Assembly (NCBI GenBank): GCA_015063005.1
Contig: SUTF01000006.1
Location: 115,905 to 179,904, forward strand
Length of the DNA: 64,000 nt
Origin: Methanobrevibacter millerae
Lineage (GTDB): Archaea; Methanobacteriota; Methanobacteria; Methanobacteriales; Methanobacteriaceae
Direction of reading: 5' to 3'
Part shown: positions 33,482 to 41,662 of the stretch, in pieces
How the letters are laid out: every line of letters starts with the position of its first letter
Position numbering within the stretch: position 1 is the stretch's first letter
Position numbers and translations under genes: made by a program
Notes under the pieces: model-generated
The model's input: the letters and a program-made list of their open reading frames with translations, nothing else
Databases searched by the model: none
What the model was told of the DNA's origin: nothing

Positions 33482-34393
33482 ATGGAAAATGAGGAATTTA
33501 GGACAGTTCGTGTGTATACAAAAAAATACACCAGTAAAGATAAGGACGGTAACTCCATAGAAAAGGAATCAAAACAGAAACAGGTAAGTCTTAAAAAAGA
33601 AGATCCCTTTGAAGATAATGATTTGGTCAAGGTTATTCCAAAAGAAGAGTATGAACAGTTGGTTGGAAATGTCTCTGAAAGCGTTGATGAGGATATTTTG
33701 GCACAGAAGGATGCTGAAATCAGGGAACTCCAGGAACAGCTGGATACGTTGAAAAGCTCATTTTTTGATGATGTAGGTTCCCTAAAAAATCAACTTTCAG
33801 ACAAGGAGGAACTGATCAAGGCCAAAGATGAAATTTATGAATTGAATAAAAAGCTCGTAAGCGTAGATGAAGAAAGAGTAGCTATTTTTAAGGAACTTGA
33901 CTATAAAAATAAGATGATTTTAGCTTACAATGTTGAGCTAAACAAGTCCATCCTGAATGCAATCAATGTTGTTATTGATGAGGCCAGAGACAATATCAAT
34001 AGGAGAAATGCAGAGCTTGTTGAAGGATTGGAAAAATCCATCTCCAAATCCAAACATGAAGTAAATGAGAAGAATAAAGCTATAGCATATAGGATAAACA
34101 GCACTATTGATGACATGAATGAGCAGATTAGAAATACAAGTACTCTTAAAATGATACTCAATAAAAACAAGATTAATTTAAGGGTCCCTACAGATGATTT
34201 GCTTAAGCCATTTGAGTTTGACTTTGATGTCGAACAGCTGCTTTCAGGCCAGGCACTGGAACTGGATGCTGCTGAAATTTTAAAGGAAGTCATGCCTAAG
34301 CTTCCGGAACCGTTTTCCAAATATATCGATACACTAGATGAAACTCCAGAAACAATTGATATCAAATCTACCAAAGAGGATAAGGATGAATAA
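33482..34393 (+). CDS. Coiled-coil hypothetical protein
   Basis: 303 residues behind AGGTGATTAGTA. The N-terminus is basic and polar (VRVYTKKYTSKDKDGNSIEK), and residues ~70-225 are a long predicted coiled coil (AQKDAEIRELQEQLDTLKS ... LEKSISKSKHEVNEKNKA). The C-terminal ~80 residues are acidic with several Pro. There is no signal peptide or membrane helix. The stop overlaps the next gene by eight bases, so both act together. I do not recognise the family; a cytoplasmic scaffold or chaperone-like role is possible but unsupported. Confidence 0.6.
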   Translation: MENEEFRTVRVYTKKYTSKDKDGNSIEKESKQKQVSLKKEDPFEDNDLVKVIPKEEYEQLVGNVSESVDEDILAQKDAEIRELQEQLDTLKSSFFDDVGSLKNQLSDKEELIKAKDEIYELNKKLVSVDEERVAIFKELDYKNKMILAYNVELNKSILNAINVVIDEARDNINRRNAELVEGLEKSISKSKHEVNEKNKAIAYRINSTIDDMNEQIRNTSTLKMILNKNKINLRVPTDDLLKPFEFDFDVEQLLSGQALELDAAEILKEVMPKLPEPFSKYIDTLDETPETIDIKSTKEDKDE

Positions 34394-34811
34394 AAATACT
34401 TTCAAATCAGGAAATGTAAGTTTCCAATATTTAGACACATGGATTGTTGAAAAGGCAGACACGTTCAATAATCCTGACTGCATTGCAACATTGTCAAAAG
34501 GAGAAAATAACCTTTTAAATGTTGTCGCTTTTCCCACACCTACAAACTTGGATGACTATAAGGAATTCATGGAAAATACAATAAGTGATGATGGCGGAGT
34601 TATTCTGGAATCTGATTTTGTCCAGATTGCTTCAATGGATGCAATCAGGCTTCATGCAAACATCAAGTCTCCAGATATCACTTTTGACATTCACACATAT
34701 GTATTTATTGAAGATGGCAGCATATATATTTTTGAATTAAGAACAGCAGACTATTCATCTGCAACAATAAAGGAATATGATGATTTGATATCATCATTGA
34801 AATTAGAATAA
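34386..34811 (+). CDS. Small hypothetical protein, partner of the coiled-coil gene
   Basis: 141 residues from ATG 34386 with AAGG directly before, overlapping the upstream gene by eight bases. The sequence FKSGNVSFQYLDTWIVEKAD, then a beta-rich body ending IYIFELRTADYSSATIKEYDDLISSLKLE, resembles PsbP/Mog1-like small alpha-beta domains (a strand F-x-Y-x-D-x-W followed by alternating strands and a final helix). The similarity is by eye. The function is unknown; coupled translation suggests it binds the coiled-coil protein. Confidence 0.55.
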   Translation: MNKNTFKSGNVSFQYLDTWIVEKADTFNNPDCIATLSKGENNLLNVVAFPTPTNLDDYKEFMENTISDDGGVILESDFVQIASMDAIRLHANIKSPDITFDIHTYVFIEDGSIYIFELRTADYSSATIKEYDDLISSLKLE

Positions 34812-35546
34812 TTGGCTGTATTCAAGGATAAAGTTCATATGGTTTTTATCCAATATCTTTAGCGTGGATATGTTTTGTGGAGCAGTTCCTGAACGCTCTT
34901 CAACCAAATTTCTAAGTGAACCGTTGTCCATATGGGTTTGGATTTCACGAATGACGAACTCCAGACATTCAATATTTTTCTTTTCAAGCTCTTCTTGGGT
35001 TATTTCATCATAAATCTTATATGTATTCAAATCATAGGCTTTGGTTGGTGTTTGCAGCACATTCAAATGACTGTAATAATTGCTCGCATCTGCTAAAAAG
35101 CCATCTATTCCCATGTATGTTAATATTGGCATGAAAGAACTTTCTGCAAAAGTAAAAATAAGCATGCTTGATGGATGGGCATTTTTTCTTAGACTGACAA
35201 CGATGTCAACCAGTTCCCTAGGGTTTGTCAATAGTTCATCGCCGTTGGCTATAATGAATATATTATATCCTATCTCTTCAAGCTCTTTCATGCATTCGAT
35301 TCTAAGGTCAATGTATTTTGATCCCTGAATGACTGCAGCATCATATTTATCGACATTCTCTTTGGCAGTTCTTAAGGTTTCTCTCACATTGAATTGAGCT
35401 ATTTCCTTGTCAATATTGTAAGCTGAACCTTCTGATGGACATATTTTCAAATCATTTTTATAAAATAGTTTTGGGGTTTTTTCACCGTCGCATTTTCCAA
35501 TTCTTCCAGGTCCGTCATGGGATTTAATTTCGAATTTTTTAATCAT
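34803..35546 (-). CDS. Truncated tRNA-guanine transglycosylase-like protein
   Basis: 247 residues opening MIKKFEIKSHDGPGRIGKCD and continuing ...KTPKLFY, which echoes the start of archaeosine TGT enzymes (F-x-I-K-x-x-D-x-x-GRIG ... TPxL). Later parts (VIQGSKYIDLRIECMKELEE, FIIANGDELLTNPRELVDIV, FMPILTYMGIDGFLADASNYY) match the barrel of ArcS/TGT-type proteins, but the canonical catalytic DSGAFQ segment is absent and the protein is far shorter than TgtA (~480+). It ends convergently, overlapping the previous gene by nine bases. It may be a non-catalytic or archaeosine-synthase-like domain. Confidence 0.55.
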   Translation of the reverse strand: MIKKFEIKSHDGPGRIGKCDGEKTPKLFYKNDLKICPSEGSAYNIDKEIAQFNVRETLRTAKENVDKYDAAVIQGSKYIDLRIECMKELEEIGYNIFIIANGDELLTNPRELVDIVVSLRKNAHPSSMLIFTFAESSFMPILTYMGIDGFLADASNYYSHLNVLQTPTKAYDLNTYKIYDEITQEELEKKNIECLEFVIREIQTHMDNGSLRNLVEERSGTAPQNISTLKILDKNHMNFILEYSQLF

Positions 35547-35634
35547 TTGATTCTTCCTTTATTCTGTTGATATTCGTTTTGTATATTATTATTTATTAAT
35601 TTTTAAAATTTTAGGTTGCCCTAAAAAAATTATT

Positions 35635-35659
35635 AGGTGTAACCTTTTTGATTACACCT
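35635..35659. promoter_or_regulatory. Perfect inverted repeat upstream of the hdrCB promoter
   Basis: AGGTGTAA (35635-35642) and TTACACCT (35652-35659) are exact complements with a nine-base spacer. The element ends 18 bases before the TATA-like CTTTATATAT (35677-35686). A regulator site upstream of the BRE/TATA would suit activation of hdrCB. Confidence 0.45.
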
Positions 35660-35756
35660 TTCAAAAATTTAGTAAGCTTTATATATGATTTTCAAATAAA
35701 TTATAATTAAGGATTGGAGGATAGATATTCCGATGAAAGTCCGAGGTGTGTTTTCA

Positions 35757-36857
35757 ATGTCTATTATAAATCGTCTTAAATCCTTGTTTTCCGAGGAAAA
35801 AGATATGGAAGAAAAAAACATCTCAGTTAAAATATCTGTAGATGTTGAACAAGATTCATCTGATTTAAATGATGGTATCGTATCTGGAACTAAAACATCA
35901 GTTCCTATTTCCGATGTTCTTAAAAAAGAAGAAGATGCTGAAAAAAGCGAAGTAACATTTAAAAAAGATGTAAGCTCTATCGAAGAACAACGTGTTGAAG
36001 AAGATCTTCCTATAATAGAAGAAGATGAACCTTCTAATGATGAAGAAATTCCTAAGGTAGAGGAAGAAGAATCTAAAGTAGAAGAAGTTCAAGAAGTTGA
36101 ATCAGTGGAGGAGACTGCTGATGAAGATGGCGATGAAACTTCAGAAATTGAAGAAGAAGTTCCTGTGGAAGAATCTTTAGATGTTGAAGAAAATACTTCT
36201 TCAGATGAGGAAGATGTTAACACTGATGATGAAATCGAATCAGCTGAGAAAGCTGATGACGATGAAGAAGAACAAAAAGAAGATAAAGAGAGAGATAATA
36301 TGACTTTATTGACTGATAAAGAATTATTAACAGACGCAAATCGTGACCCAGAATTTACTGCTGAGTTTATTGATGCTGGAATTGAAACTGTTAAACATTG
36401 TTTCCAATGTGGTACCTGTGGTGGAGGATGTCCTTCAGGAAGAAGAACTCCTTATAAAGTAAGACAAATTGTCAGAAAATGTTTACTCGGATTAAAAGAA
36501 GAAGTAATCACTGACGACGCATTATGGATGTGTACTACCTGTTACACTTGCCAAGAAAGATGTCCTAGAAGCGTAAAAATTGTGGAAATTATTAAAAAAG
36601 CACGTAACGTTGCTGCTCACGCTGGATACATGGCAAAACCACACAAAATGACTGGTGTATTCGTAATCAACACAGGTCACGCTGTACCTATCAATGATGG
36701 TGCAAAAGCTTTAAGAACCAAAATTGGTCTTTCCGAAGTACCTGCAACCACTCACGCAGATGCTGGAGCATTAGAAGAAGTACAAAAATTATGTAAAATT
36801 ACCGCATTCGATGAATTAATCGGTTACGATGAAGCAACCGGCGGATTAAAAGAATAA
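35757..36857 (+). CDS. hdrC: Heterodisulfide reductase subunit C with long acidic N-terminal extension
   Basis: 366 residues from ATG 35757 (GAGGTG eight bases upstream); an ATG at 35733 is also in frame. The last ~186 residues, from M at 36300 (MTLLTDKELLTDANRDPEF), are ordinary HdrC with two [4Fe-4S] motifs, CFQCGTCGGGCP and CTTCYTCQERCP. Before that lie ~181 residues: a short amphipathic helix (MSIINRLKSLFSEEK) then a Glu/Asp-rich disordered region. The frame is continuous through this extension. HdrABC with MvhADG bifurcates electrons to reduce CoM-S-S-CoB and ferredoxin. Internal initiation at 36300 is possible but its upstream GAGAGAG is weak. Confidence 0.85.
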   Translation: MSIINRLKSLFSEEKDMEEKNISVKISVDVEQDSSDLNDGIVSGTKTSVPISDVLKKEEDAEKSEVTFKKDVSSIEEQRVEEDLPIIEEDEPSNDEEIPKVEEEESKVEEVQEVESVEETADEDGDETSEIEEEVPVEESLDVEENTSSDEEDVNTDDEIESAEKADDDEEEQKEDKERDNMTLLTDKELLTDANRDPEFTAEFIDAGIETVKHCFQCGTCGGGCPSGRRTPYKVRQIVRKCLLGLKEEVITDDALWMCTTCYTCQERCPRSVKIVEIIKKARNVAAHAGYMAKPHKMTGVFVINTGHAVPINDGAKALRTKIGLSEVPATTHADAGALEEVQKLCKITAFDELIGYDEATGGLKE

Positions 36858-36878
36858 TTTGATTAGGAGAGTATTATT

Positions 36879-37775
36879 ATGGAGATCGCATATTTCTTAG
36901 GTTGTATCATGCCTAACCGTTATCCTGGTATTGAAAAAGCAACCCGTATATTATTTGACGCATTAGATATTGAATTAAAAGATATGGAAGGAGCTTCCTG
37001 TTGTCCTGCTCCTGGTGTATTCGGTTCTTTTGATGAAGAAACCTGGGCTACCATTGCTGCACGTAACTTAACTCTTGCAGAAGATATGGGTGCTGACATC
37101 ATGACTGAATGTAACGGATGTTTCGGTTCATTATTCGAAGCTAACCATATGTTAAAAGATGATGAAGAAAAAAGAGCTAAAATTAATGCAAACTTAGCTG
37201 AAATCGGTAAAGAATTCAAAGGAACTACCAACGTTAAACACTTAGCACAAATCTTAAGAGACGATGTAGGATACGAAAAATTAGCATCCCTCATTGAAAA
37301 ACCTTTAGATTTAAATGTTGCAGTTCACTACGGATGCCACTTCTTAAAACCTACTGAAGAAATCGGTATCGAAGAACAAGCTGAAAACCCATCTATCTTA
37401 GATGACCTTGTAGAAATCACCGGTGCAAAATCTGTCGATTACAAAGACAAAATGATGTGCTGTGGTGCAGGTGGAGGTTTAAGAGCTAGAGATTTAGATG
37501 TAACTTCCAGTTACACTAAAGAAAAACTCGACCACATGTCTGCTGCTGGTGTAGATGCTATTATCGATGTATGTCCTTTCTGTCACATGCAATTCGATCA
37601 AGGACAAACTGAAGTTAACGAAAGATACGGAACTGATTTCGCAATTCCTGTATTCCACTTAGCTCAATTATACGGATTAGCTATGGGATTATCTGCTGAA
37701 GATTTAACTTTAAACGCACAAAAAATCGATGCTGCACCTGCTTTAGCTAAAGCTTTAGGTGAAAACGCTAAATAA
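36879..37775 (+). CDS. hdrB: Heterodisulfide reductase subunit B
   Basis: 298 residues behind TTAGGAGAG. Two CCG domains are visible: SCCPAPGVFGSF with a later TECNGCFGSL, and KMMCCGAGGGLRA with DVCPFCHMQFD. These Cys-rich motifs hold the two non-cubane [4Fe-4S] clusters that cleave the heterodisulfide CoM-S-S-CoB. Codon use is strongly biased (frequent GGT, AAC, TTA, GAA), as expected for very high expression. It is the second gene of the hdrCB operon; HdrA is encoded elsewhere. Confidence 0.95.
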   Translation: MEIAYFLGCIMPNRYPGIEKATRILFDALDIELKDMEGASCCPAPGVFGSFDEETWATIAARNLTLAEDMGADIMTECNGCFGSLFEANHMLKDDEEKRAKINANLAEIGKEFKGTTNVKHLAQILRDDVGYEKLASLIEKPLDLNVAVHYGCHFLKPTEEIGIEEQAENPSILDDLVEITGAKSVDYKDKMMCCGAGGGLRARDLDVTSSYTKEKLDHMSAAGVDAIIDVCPFCHMQFDQGQTEVNERYGTDFAIPVFHLAQLYGLAMGLSAEDLTLNAQKIDAAPALAKALGENAK

Positions 37776-37778
37776 GTT

Positions 37779-37810
37779 TAAGGATTTTAATCCTTATTCT
37801 TTTTTTTTAA
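37779..37810 (+). terminator. Terminator after hdrB
   Basis: TAAGGATT and AATCCTTA (37779-37796) form a hairpin with a two-base loop, followed by TTCTTTTTTTTT. Confidence 0.65.
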
Positions 37811-37841
37811 TTTTAGGCATTGAAAACACATTTCGGATTTT

Positions 37842-37861
37842 ATTGTTACATTTGTAACAAT
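37842..37861. promoter_or_regulatory. Perfect inverted repeat upstream of the DUF2096 operon
   Basis: ATTGTTAC (37842-37849), ATTT, GTAACAAT (37854-37861), then TTTTTTTT. It may be an operator about 60 bases before a TTTTATATATTA box (about 37914) or a second hdr terminator. Confidence 0.4.
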
Positions 37862-37971
37862 TTTTTTTCAAATTTATTTTTTGTTTGGCATGTTACGAAT
37901 GATTTTCAATTAATTTTATATATTATTAATATGAAAAGTTAAATTGTTAATATAATATGAGAGGTAATAAA

Positions 37972-38238
37972 ATGTTTGTGGCAACATTAGATGGTATATT
38001 TAAATATGAAGACCTTCCGGAAGAATATGAACCTTATGTTCAATTCAAAGCAACTATTGATAAAAGAGAACTTAAACCTGATGATGAATTAGCTATTTTA
38101 AATATCGCTGGAACTTCTACTCATCACGTATTATTCTTAGATGCATATAAAAATACTAGAGAAATTGAAAAAGAATTGAAAGAAGCTGATGCTAAAATAA
38201 ACCACACTACTTTAAAAATTATAGGTGGACATTTATGA
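37972..38238 (+). CDS. Small conserved-looking hypothetical protein
   Basis: 88 residues from ATG 37972, which has GAGAGGTAATAAA upstream; this binding site rules against the ORF's earlier ATG at 37957. The protein opens MFVATLDGIFKYEDLPEEYE and ends NHTTLKIIGGHL, a compact alpha-beta protein without signal or membrane helix. It overlaps the DUF2096 gene by four bases, forming a three-gene unit with DUF2096 and a phosphoesterase. I recognise no named family. Confidence 0.65.
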   Translation: MFVATLDGIFKYEDLPEEYEPYVQFKATIDKRELKPDDELAILNIAGTSTHHVLFLDAYKNTREIEKELKEADAKINHTTLKIIGGHL

Positions 38239-38762
38239 ACCTACCATCAGAACAATCTTGGTTAGTTCTCAACAATCTGATTTCAGATTTAACTCAAAAG
38301 GGATATGATATCCCTAGTGGAATTAACCCTGAGATGGGATTAATTAGATCTTCTATTAGTTCATATAAAAGAGACCCATCTCATCCTGATTTGATTAATG
38401 GTTTGGCAAAAGCAGAAATGTCTTTAAGTAGTGTACAAGGAACAGTTTTATCAATTGCAGAAAATGAAGGGGACGAATATGTTGATCATTGGCTCGATTT
38501 ATTTAAAAGAGCAATGAAGGGTGAAAAACTCTTTGAATATCCTAAATCTCGTTCAACATTTTTGGTTAATACTCCGCCAGGATTAACTACTGGAAGAATT
38601 AACTTAAGAGTTCCTTTAGCAGAGGAAAGAGTCCAAGAAATTGCCGAATGGCATGGTCTCATCATTGAGTTTGATGATGATGTCACTGTTGCTCTTCATG
38701 GCGATAAACCAGATTTACAGGTTGGTTTAAAAGAAATGGGTTCCTTCTTTTTAGAAGAATAG
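38235..38762 (+). CDS. DUF2096 family protein
   Basis: 175 residues: WLVLNNLISDLTQKGYDIPS, MGLIRSSISSYKRDPSHPD and RINLRVPLAEERVQEIAEWH fit my memory of DUF2096, a family restricted to methanogenic archaea. It is a soluble alpha-beta protein. Overlaps of four bases with the upstream gene and one base with the first GTG of the next frame suggest coupled expression. The function is unknown. Confidence 0.72.
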   Translation: MNLPSEQSWLVLNNLISDLTQKGYDIPSGINPEMGLIRSSISSYKRDPSHPDLINGLAKAEMSLSSVQGTVLSIAENEGDEYVDHWLDLFKRAMKGEKLFEYPKSRSTFLVNTPPGLTTGRINLRVPLAEERVQEIAEWHGLIIEFDDDVTVALHGDKPDLQVGLKEMGSFFLEE

Positions 38763-38773
38763 TGGGCGATAAA

Positions 38774-39463
38774 ATGAAAATTTTAGCTATTAGTGATGTT
38801 CACGGCGAAGAAAATGAAAATTTATATAAATATTTAGAAAATAATGATATTGATTTAGTCTTAATAACTGGTGATATTACAGATTTCGGACCTTTGGAAT
38901 TCGTAGGCGAATTTATTGGAAAGATATTTGAATATGACTGTGATGTTATAGCAATTCCTGGAAATTGTGATCCTGCAGGAATTTGTAAGGCAATAGGTGA
39001 ATCTGGTGCATTCTGTTTACATAACGAAATCATTGGATATGGTGACGCTATCTTATTCGGATATGGTGGATCTAATCCTACACCATTCGACACTCCTGGT
39101 GAAATTGATGATTTGAAAATTTATGGTGATGTTTTCGAATTGATGGCTAACTATGACTATGTTTACAATAAGGATGTTCCTAAAGTAAGGATTCTTGTAA
39201 CCCATGCTCCACCATTCAATACTGAAGCAGATTTAACTTCAACTGGTGAACATGTAGGCAGTTCCGGAATATTAAAATCAATTCATGAATTTGAACCTGA
39301 AATTAACATTTGCGGACATATCCATGAAGCTAAATCCCTTAGTAAAATAGGTTTAACTACAGATGTGGCTAATCCAGGCATGTTAAAAGATAATGGTGCA
39401 GTATTGATTGATATTGCAGATGGTTCAAATTACGATATTAGTATTATTCAATTAGATGAATAA
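38774..39463 (+). CDS. Metallophosphoesterase
   Basis: 229 residues from ATG 38774, with GGGCGATAAA before it. All calcineurin-like motifs are present in order: ISDVHG, TGDITD, PGNCD, THAPP and CGHIHEA, giving the two-metal site. The length and compact form match archaeal single-domain phosphodiesterases of the MJ0936/YfcE type. The substrate is not predictable. It closes the DUF2096 unit and is followed by a terminator. Confidence 0.88.
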   Translation: MKILAISDVHGEENENLYKYLENNDIDLVLITGDITDFGPLEFVGEFIGKIFEYDCDVIAIPGNCDPAGICKAIGESGAFCLHNEIIGYGDAILFGYGGSNPTPFDTPGEIDDLKIYGDVFELMANYDYVYNKDVPKVRILVTHAPPFNTEADLTSTGEHVGSSGILKSIHEFEPEINICGHIHEAKSLSKIGLTTDVANPGMLKDNGAVLIDIADGSNYDISIIQLDE

Positions 39464-39485
39464 TCTAATTTCTCTCTTTTTTTAT
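39451..39485 (+). terminator. Stem-loop enclosing the stop codon
   Basis: ATTAGAT (39451-39457) pairs with ATCTAAT (39463-39469); the TAA of the phosphoesterase gene lies in the loop and first arm base. TTCTCTCTTTTTTT follows. Confidence 0.55.
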
Positions 39486-39614
39486 TATTTTTTTCAATCA
39501 ATTTTTTTACTATTTATTTAAATCCGTTAATTTGATGCTCTTTGAAAATCAAATGACAAATTTTATTTATAATCATTTAAAAATATTTTTCTAGTGAAAT
39601 AAATTTGTGATATT

Positions 39615-40544
39615 ATGATTTGGGTTATCGGTAATGTTGATGGAAATGACTATAAGGAACCATTTTCCAAAGGTATTTTGGCTCGTTCACTTCGTGTTTC
39701 TAACATTGGCCTTGATGAGGCATATGGTATAGCTAATGAAATTGAAAATTCGCTTATTGAAGAGAATATAACTGAATTAACGGTCAATGACTTGGCTAAA
39801 TATATTGCTGATTATCTAAAGAAATTTGATGAAGGTGTCTCTTTAAAATATTCCAAGTGGAGAGAAGTTAGAAAATCAGATGAACCTTTAATAATTTTAA
39901 TAGGTGGTTCATCAGGTGTTGGTACCTCTTCAATGGCTTTTGAGCTAGCTAATCGTTTAGGATTGAAAAATTTGATAAGCACAGACATGATACGTGAAGT
40001 AATGCGTAAAATCGTTTCCAAAGAATTGAATCCTGTTATTCACAGGTCCAGTTTTGATGCATATGAAAGTATAAGAACGCCGGCTATTCGTGTCGATGCA
40101 GTTATTGAAGGTTTTATCAGTCATGTTGATGTTGTCAATGTTGGTGTTGAAGCAATTATAGAGCGATCCATAAAAGAGGGTATCAGTATCATCGTTGAGG
40201 GGGTTCATGTAGTTCCTGGTTTCATACGTGAAGATTTGCTTAAGCAGGGTAATGTCATCATGTTCACATTAACTGTTGAAGATGAGGAAATGCATAAGCA
40301 GAGGTTCTATTACCGCTGTAGACAGCCATGGGTAAAAAGATCTTTGGAGCACTATATGGAGAATTTTGAGACTATTAGAAAAACTCAGGAATTCATGATT
40401 GATCAAGCAAAAATTCATGATGCTCATATTATCAATAATGTGGATATTAGAAACACTATTGATTTGATGGTAAATGCAATTATTGAAGAATTTGGAGGTG
40501 AAAAAGATGTTGGAAAAGAAAGTATCTCAGATAATGACAACTGA
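39615..40544 (+). CDS. 2-phosphoglycerate kinase
   Basis: 309 residues. The N-terminal ~90 residues look like an ATP-cone (FSKGILARSLRVSNIGLDEAYGIANEIE). A P-loop kinase follows (LIILIGGSSGVGTSSMAFELA, Walker A near residue 97) with STDMIREVMRKIV and the RSSFDAYESI region. This domain pair is that of archaeal 2-phosphoglycerate kinase, which makes 2,3-diphosphoglycerate for cyclic 2,3-diphosphoglycerate, a methanogen solute and phosphate store. The cyclase partner is not in view. The gene overlaps the CBS gene by 38 bases. Confidence 0.88.
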   Translation: MIWVIGNVDGNDYKEPFSKGILARSLRVSNIGLDEAYGIANEIENSLIEENITELTVNDLAKYIADYLKKFDEGVSLKYSKWREVRKSDEPLIILIGGSSGVGTSSMAFELANRLGLKNLISTDMIREVMRKIVSKELNPVIHRSSFDAYESIRTPAIRVDAVIEGFISHVDVVNVGVEAIIERSIKEGISIIVEGVHVVPGFIREDLLKQGNVIMFTLTVEDEEMHKQRFYYRCRQPWVKRSLEHYMENFETIRKTQEFMIDQAKIHDAHIINNVDIRNTIDLMVNAIIEEFGGEKDVGKESISDNDN

Positions 40545-40896
40545 TGTTGTTACTACCACACCAGAAATAGATGTTGTGTATGCTTTTGAAAAATTAATGG
40601 AATTCAAAATCAGTTCTCTTCCTGTTGTGGACAATAATGAGTTAATTGGAATTATTACTGCAACTGATGTCGGTCATAATTTGATATTGGACAAGTATGA
40701 ATTGGGAACTAAAGTTGAAGAAATTATGATTAAGGAAGTAATTACAATTTCTCCAGAAGACACTTTAGAAACTGCTATCAAAGTCATGAAAGAGTCCACT
40801 CAAGGTTCAGGTATTTTAAATCAATTGCCTGTTGTTGATGATGGTAAATTGGTAGGTATTATTTCTGATGGGGATATTATTCAAGAAGTTTTCTAA
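40507..40896 (+). CDS. Paired CBS-domain protein
   Basis: 129 residues from ATG 40507, fixed by GGAGGTGAAAAAG immediately upstream. Two CBS motifs are evident (VSQIMTTDVVTTTPEIDVVY ... LPVVDNNELIGIITATDV and VEEIMIKEVITISPEDTLE ... LPVVDDGKLVGIISDGDI). Such pairs bind adenine nucleotides or SAM and sense energy state. The start lies inside the 3' end of the 2-phosphoglycerate kinase gene, suggesting it could sense ATP/AMP for that enzyme, which is an inference from context. Confidence 0.88.
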   Translation: MLEKKVSQIMTTDVVTTTPEIDVVYAFEKLMEFKISSLPVVDNNELIGIITATDVGHNLILDKYELGTKVEEIMIKEVITISPEDTLETAIKVMKESTQGSGILNQLPVVDDGKLVGIISDGDIIQEVF

Positions 40897-41197
40897 TTAA
40901 CCTTCAAATATCCAATTTTTTTTATTTTAACTCATTTTTATCAAGTTACTGGAATTTTATTTTTTTCCAGTAATAAATTTTAACTTTTTTTAGGCTTTTT
41001 TTCCAATATTTTTCAATCAGTTTATAACATATTTTGGCATATATTTTCTTTCAAATATTTCTGTTTTAATTTGTTTTATTTATTTAACAAATTTTGTCTT
41101 TGTTATTTTAATTTTAAAACAAAATTTTTGATTTACTAGAATAATTTATTTTTTCAAAATTGTTAACATTTATATAATATTAATTATATAAAGTTAT
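40897..41197. promoter_or_regulatory. AT-rich gap with the SRP RNA promoter
   Basis: 300 bases of very T-rich DNA after the CBS gene. The only clear element is TTTATATAAT (about 41169-41178), correctly placed about 25 bases before the predicted 5' end of the SRP RNA. Confidence 0.5.
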
Positions 41198-41470
41198 AGT
41201 GGCTAGACTGGAGGGTTAGGGGTCCTCTGTAAGCACACACCCCCTTTGGTGCAGTCGAAGTTCAGAAGGCGGCTTTTTGATGAGATATAAGCCTGGAAAA
41301 ACAACATAGAAACTTCGTCCTACAGGATTAATGGTGATGAAGTCTTTACTGGAGGGTAAAGAAGAATCATCTTTGATATAGGAACGTGTCAGGCCCGGAA
41401 GGGAGCAGCTCTACTATTAACAATTGATGCTTGTAGTATCCCGGGGTGGAGTTGGGTTTTCAGATCACTT
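41198..41470 (+). ncRNA. Signal recognition particle RNA (7S RNA)
   Basis: The window's clearest GC-rich island outside genes. The helix 8 signature GTCAGGCCCGGAAGGGAGCAGC (split here as GTCAGGCCCGGAAG then GGAGCAGC) spans about 41389-41410 and contains the SRP54-binding GGAA-type loop and internal loop. The 5' part (GGCTAGACTGGAGGGTTAGG, then CTGTAAGCACACACCCCC) looks like the Alu domain with its UGUAA. AGTGG at 41198-41202 can pair with ATCACT near 41464-41469, closing helix 1. A TATA box is ~25 bases upstream. About 270 nt fits archaeal SRP RNA. Ends are approximate. Confidence 0.92.
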
Positions 41471-41572
41471 ATATTTTTGAGATTTGTCCACTTCTGAGCA
41501 TGCCATTTATATAAGAATAAATAAGTTTATAAACTACTTTTAACAAATAATGTTATATCTTGTTTTGTTTAT

Positions 41573-41656
41573 GTCGGGATGGCCCAGCCTGGTACGGCGT
41601 CGGACTGCTAATCCGATGATCATATGATCACCCGGGTTCAAATCCCGGTCCCGGCG
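41573..41656 (+). tRNA. tRNA-Ser (GCT anticodon)
   Basis: Acceptor GTCGGGA pairs with TCCCGGC, followed by discriminator G. The anticodon loop CTGCTAA carries GCT, reading AGC/AGU. A long variable arm (GATGATCATATGATCAC) identifies a class II serine tRNA. The T loop GGTTCAAATCC is standard, and no CCA is encoded. A TTTATATAAG box lies about 65 bases upstream and TTTATAAAC about 45 bases upstream. No intron. Confidence 0.95.
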
Positions 41657-41662
41657 TTTTAA

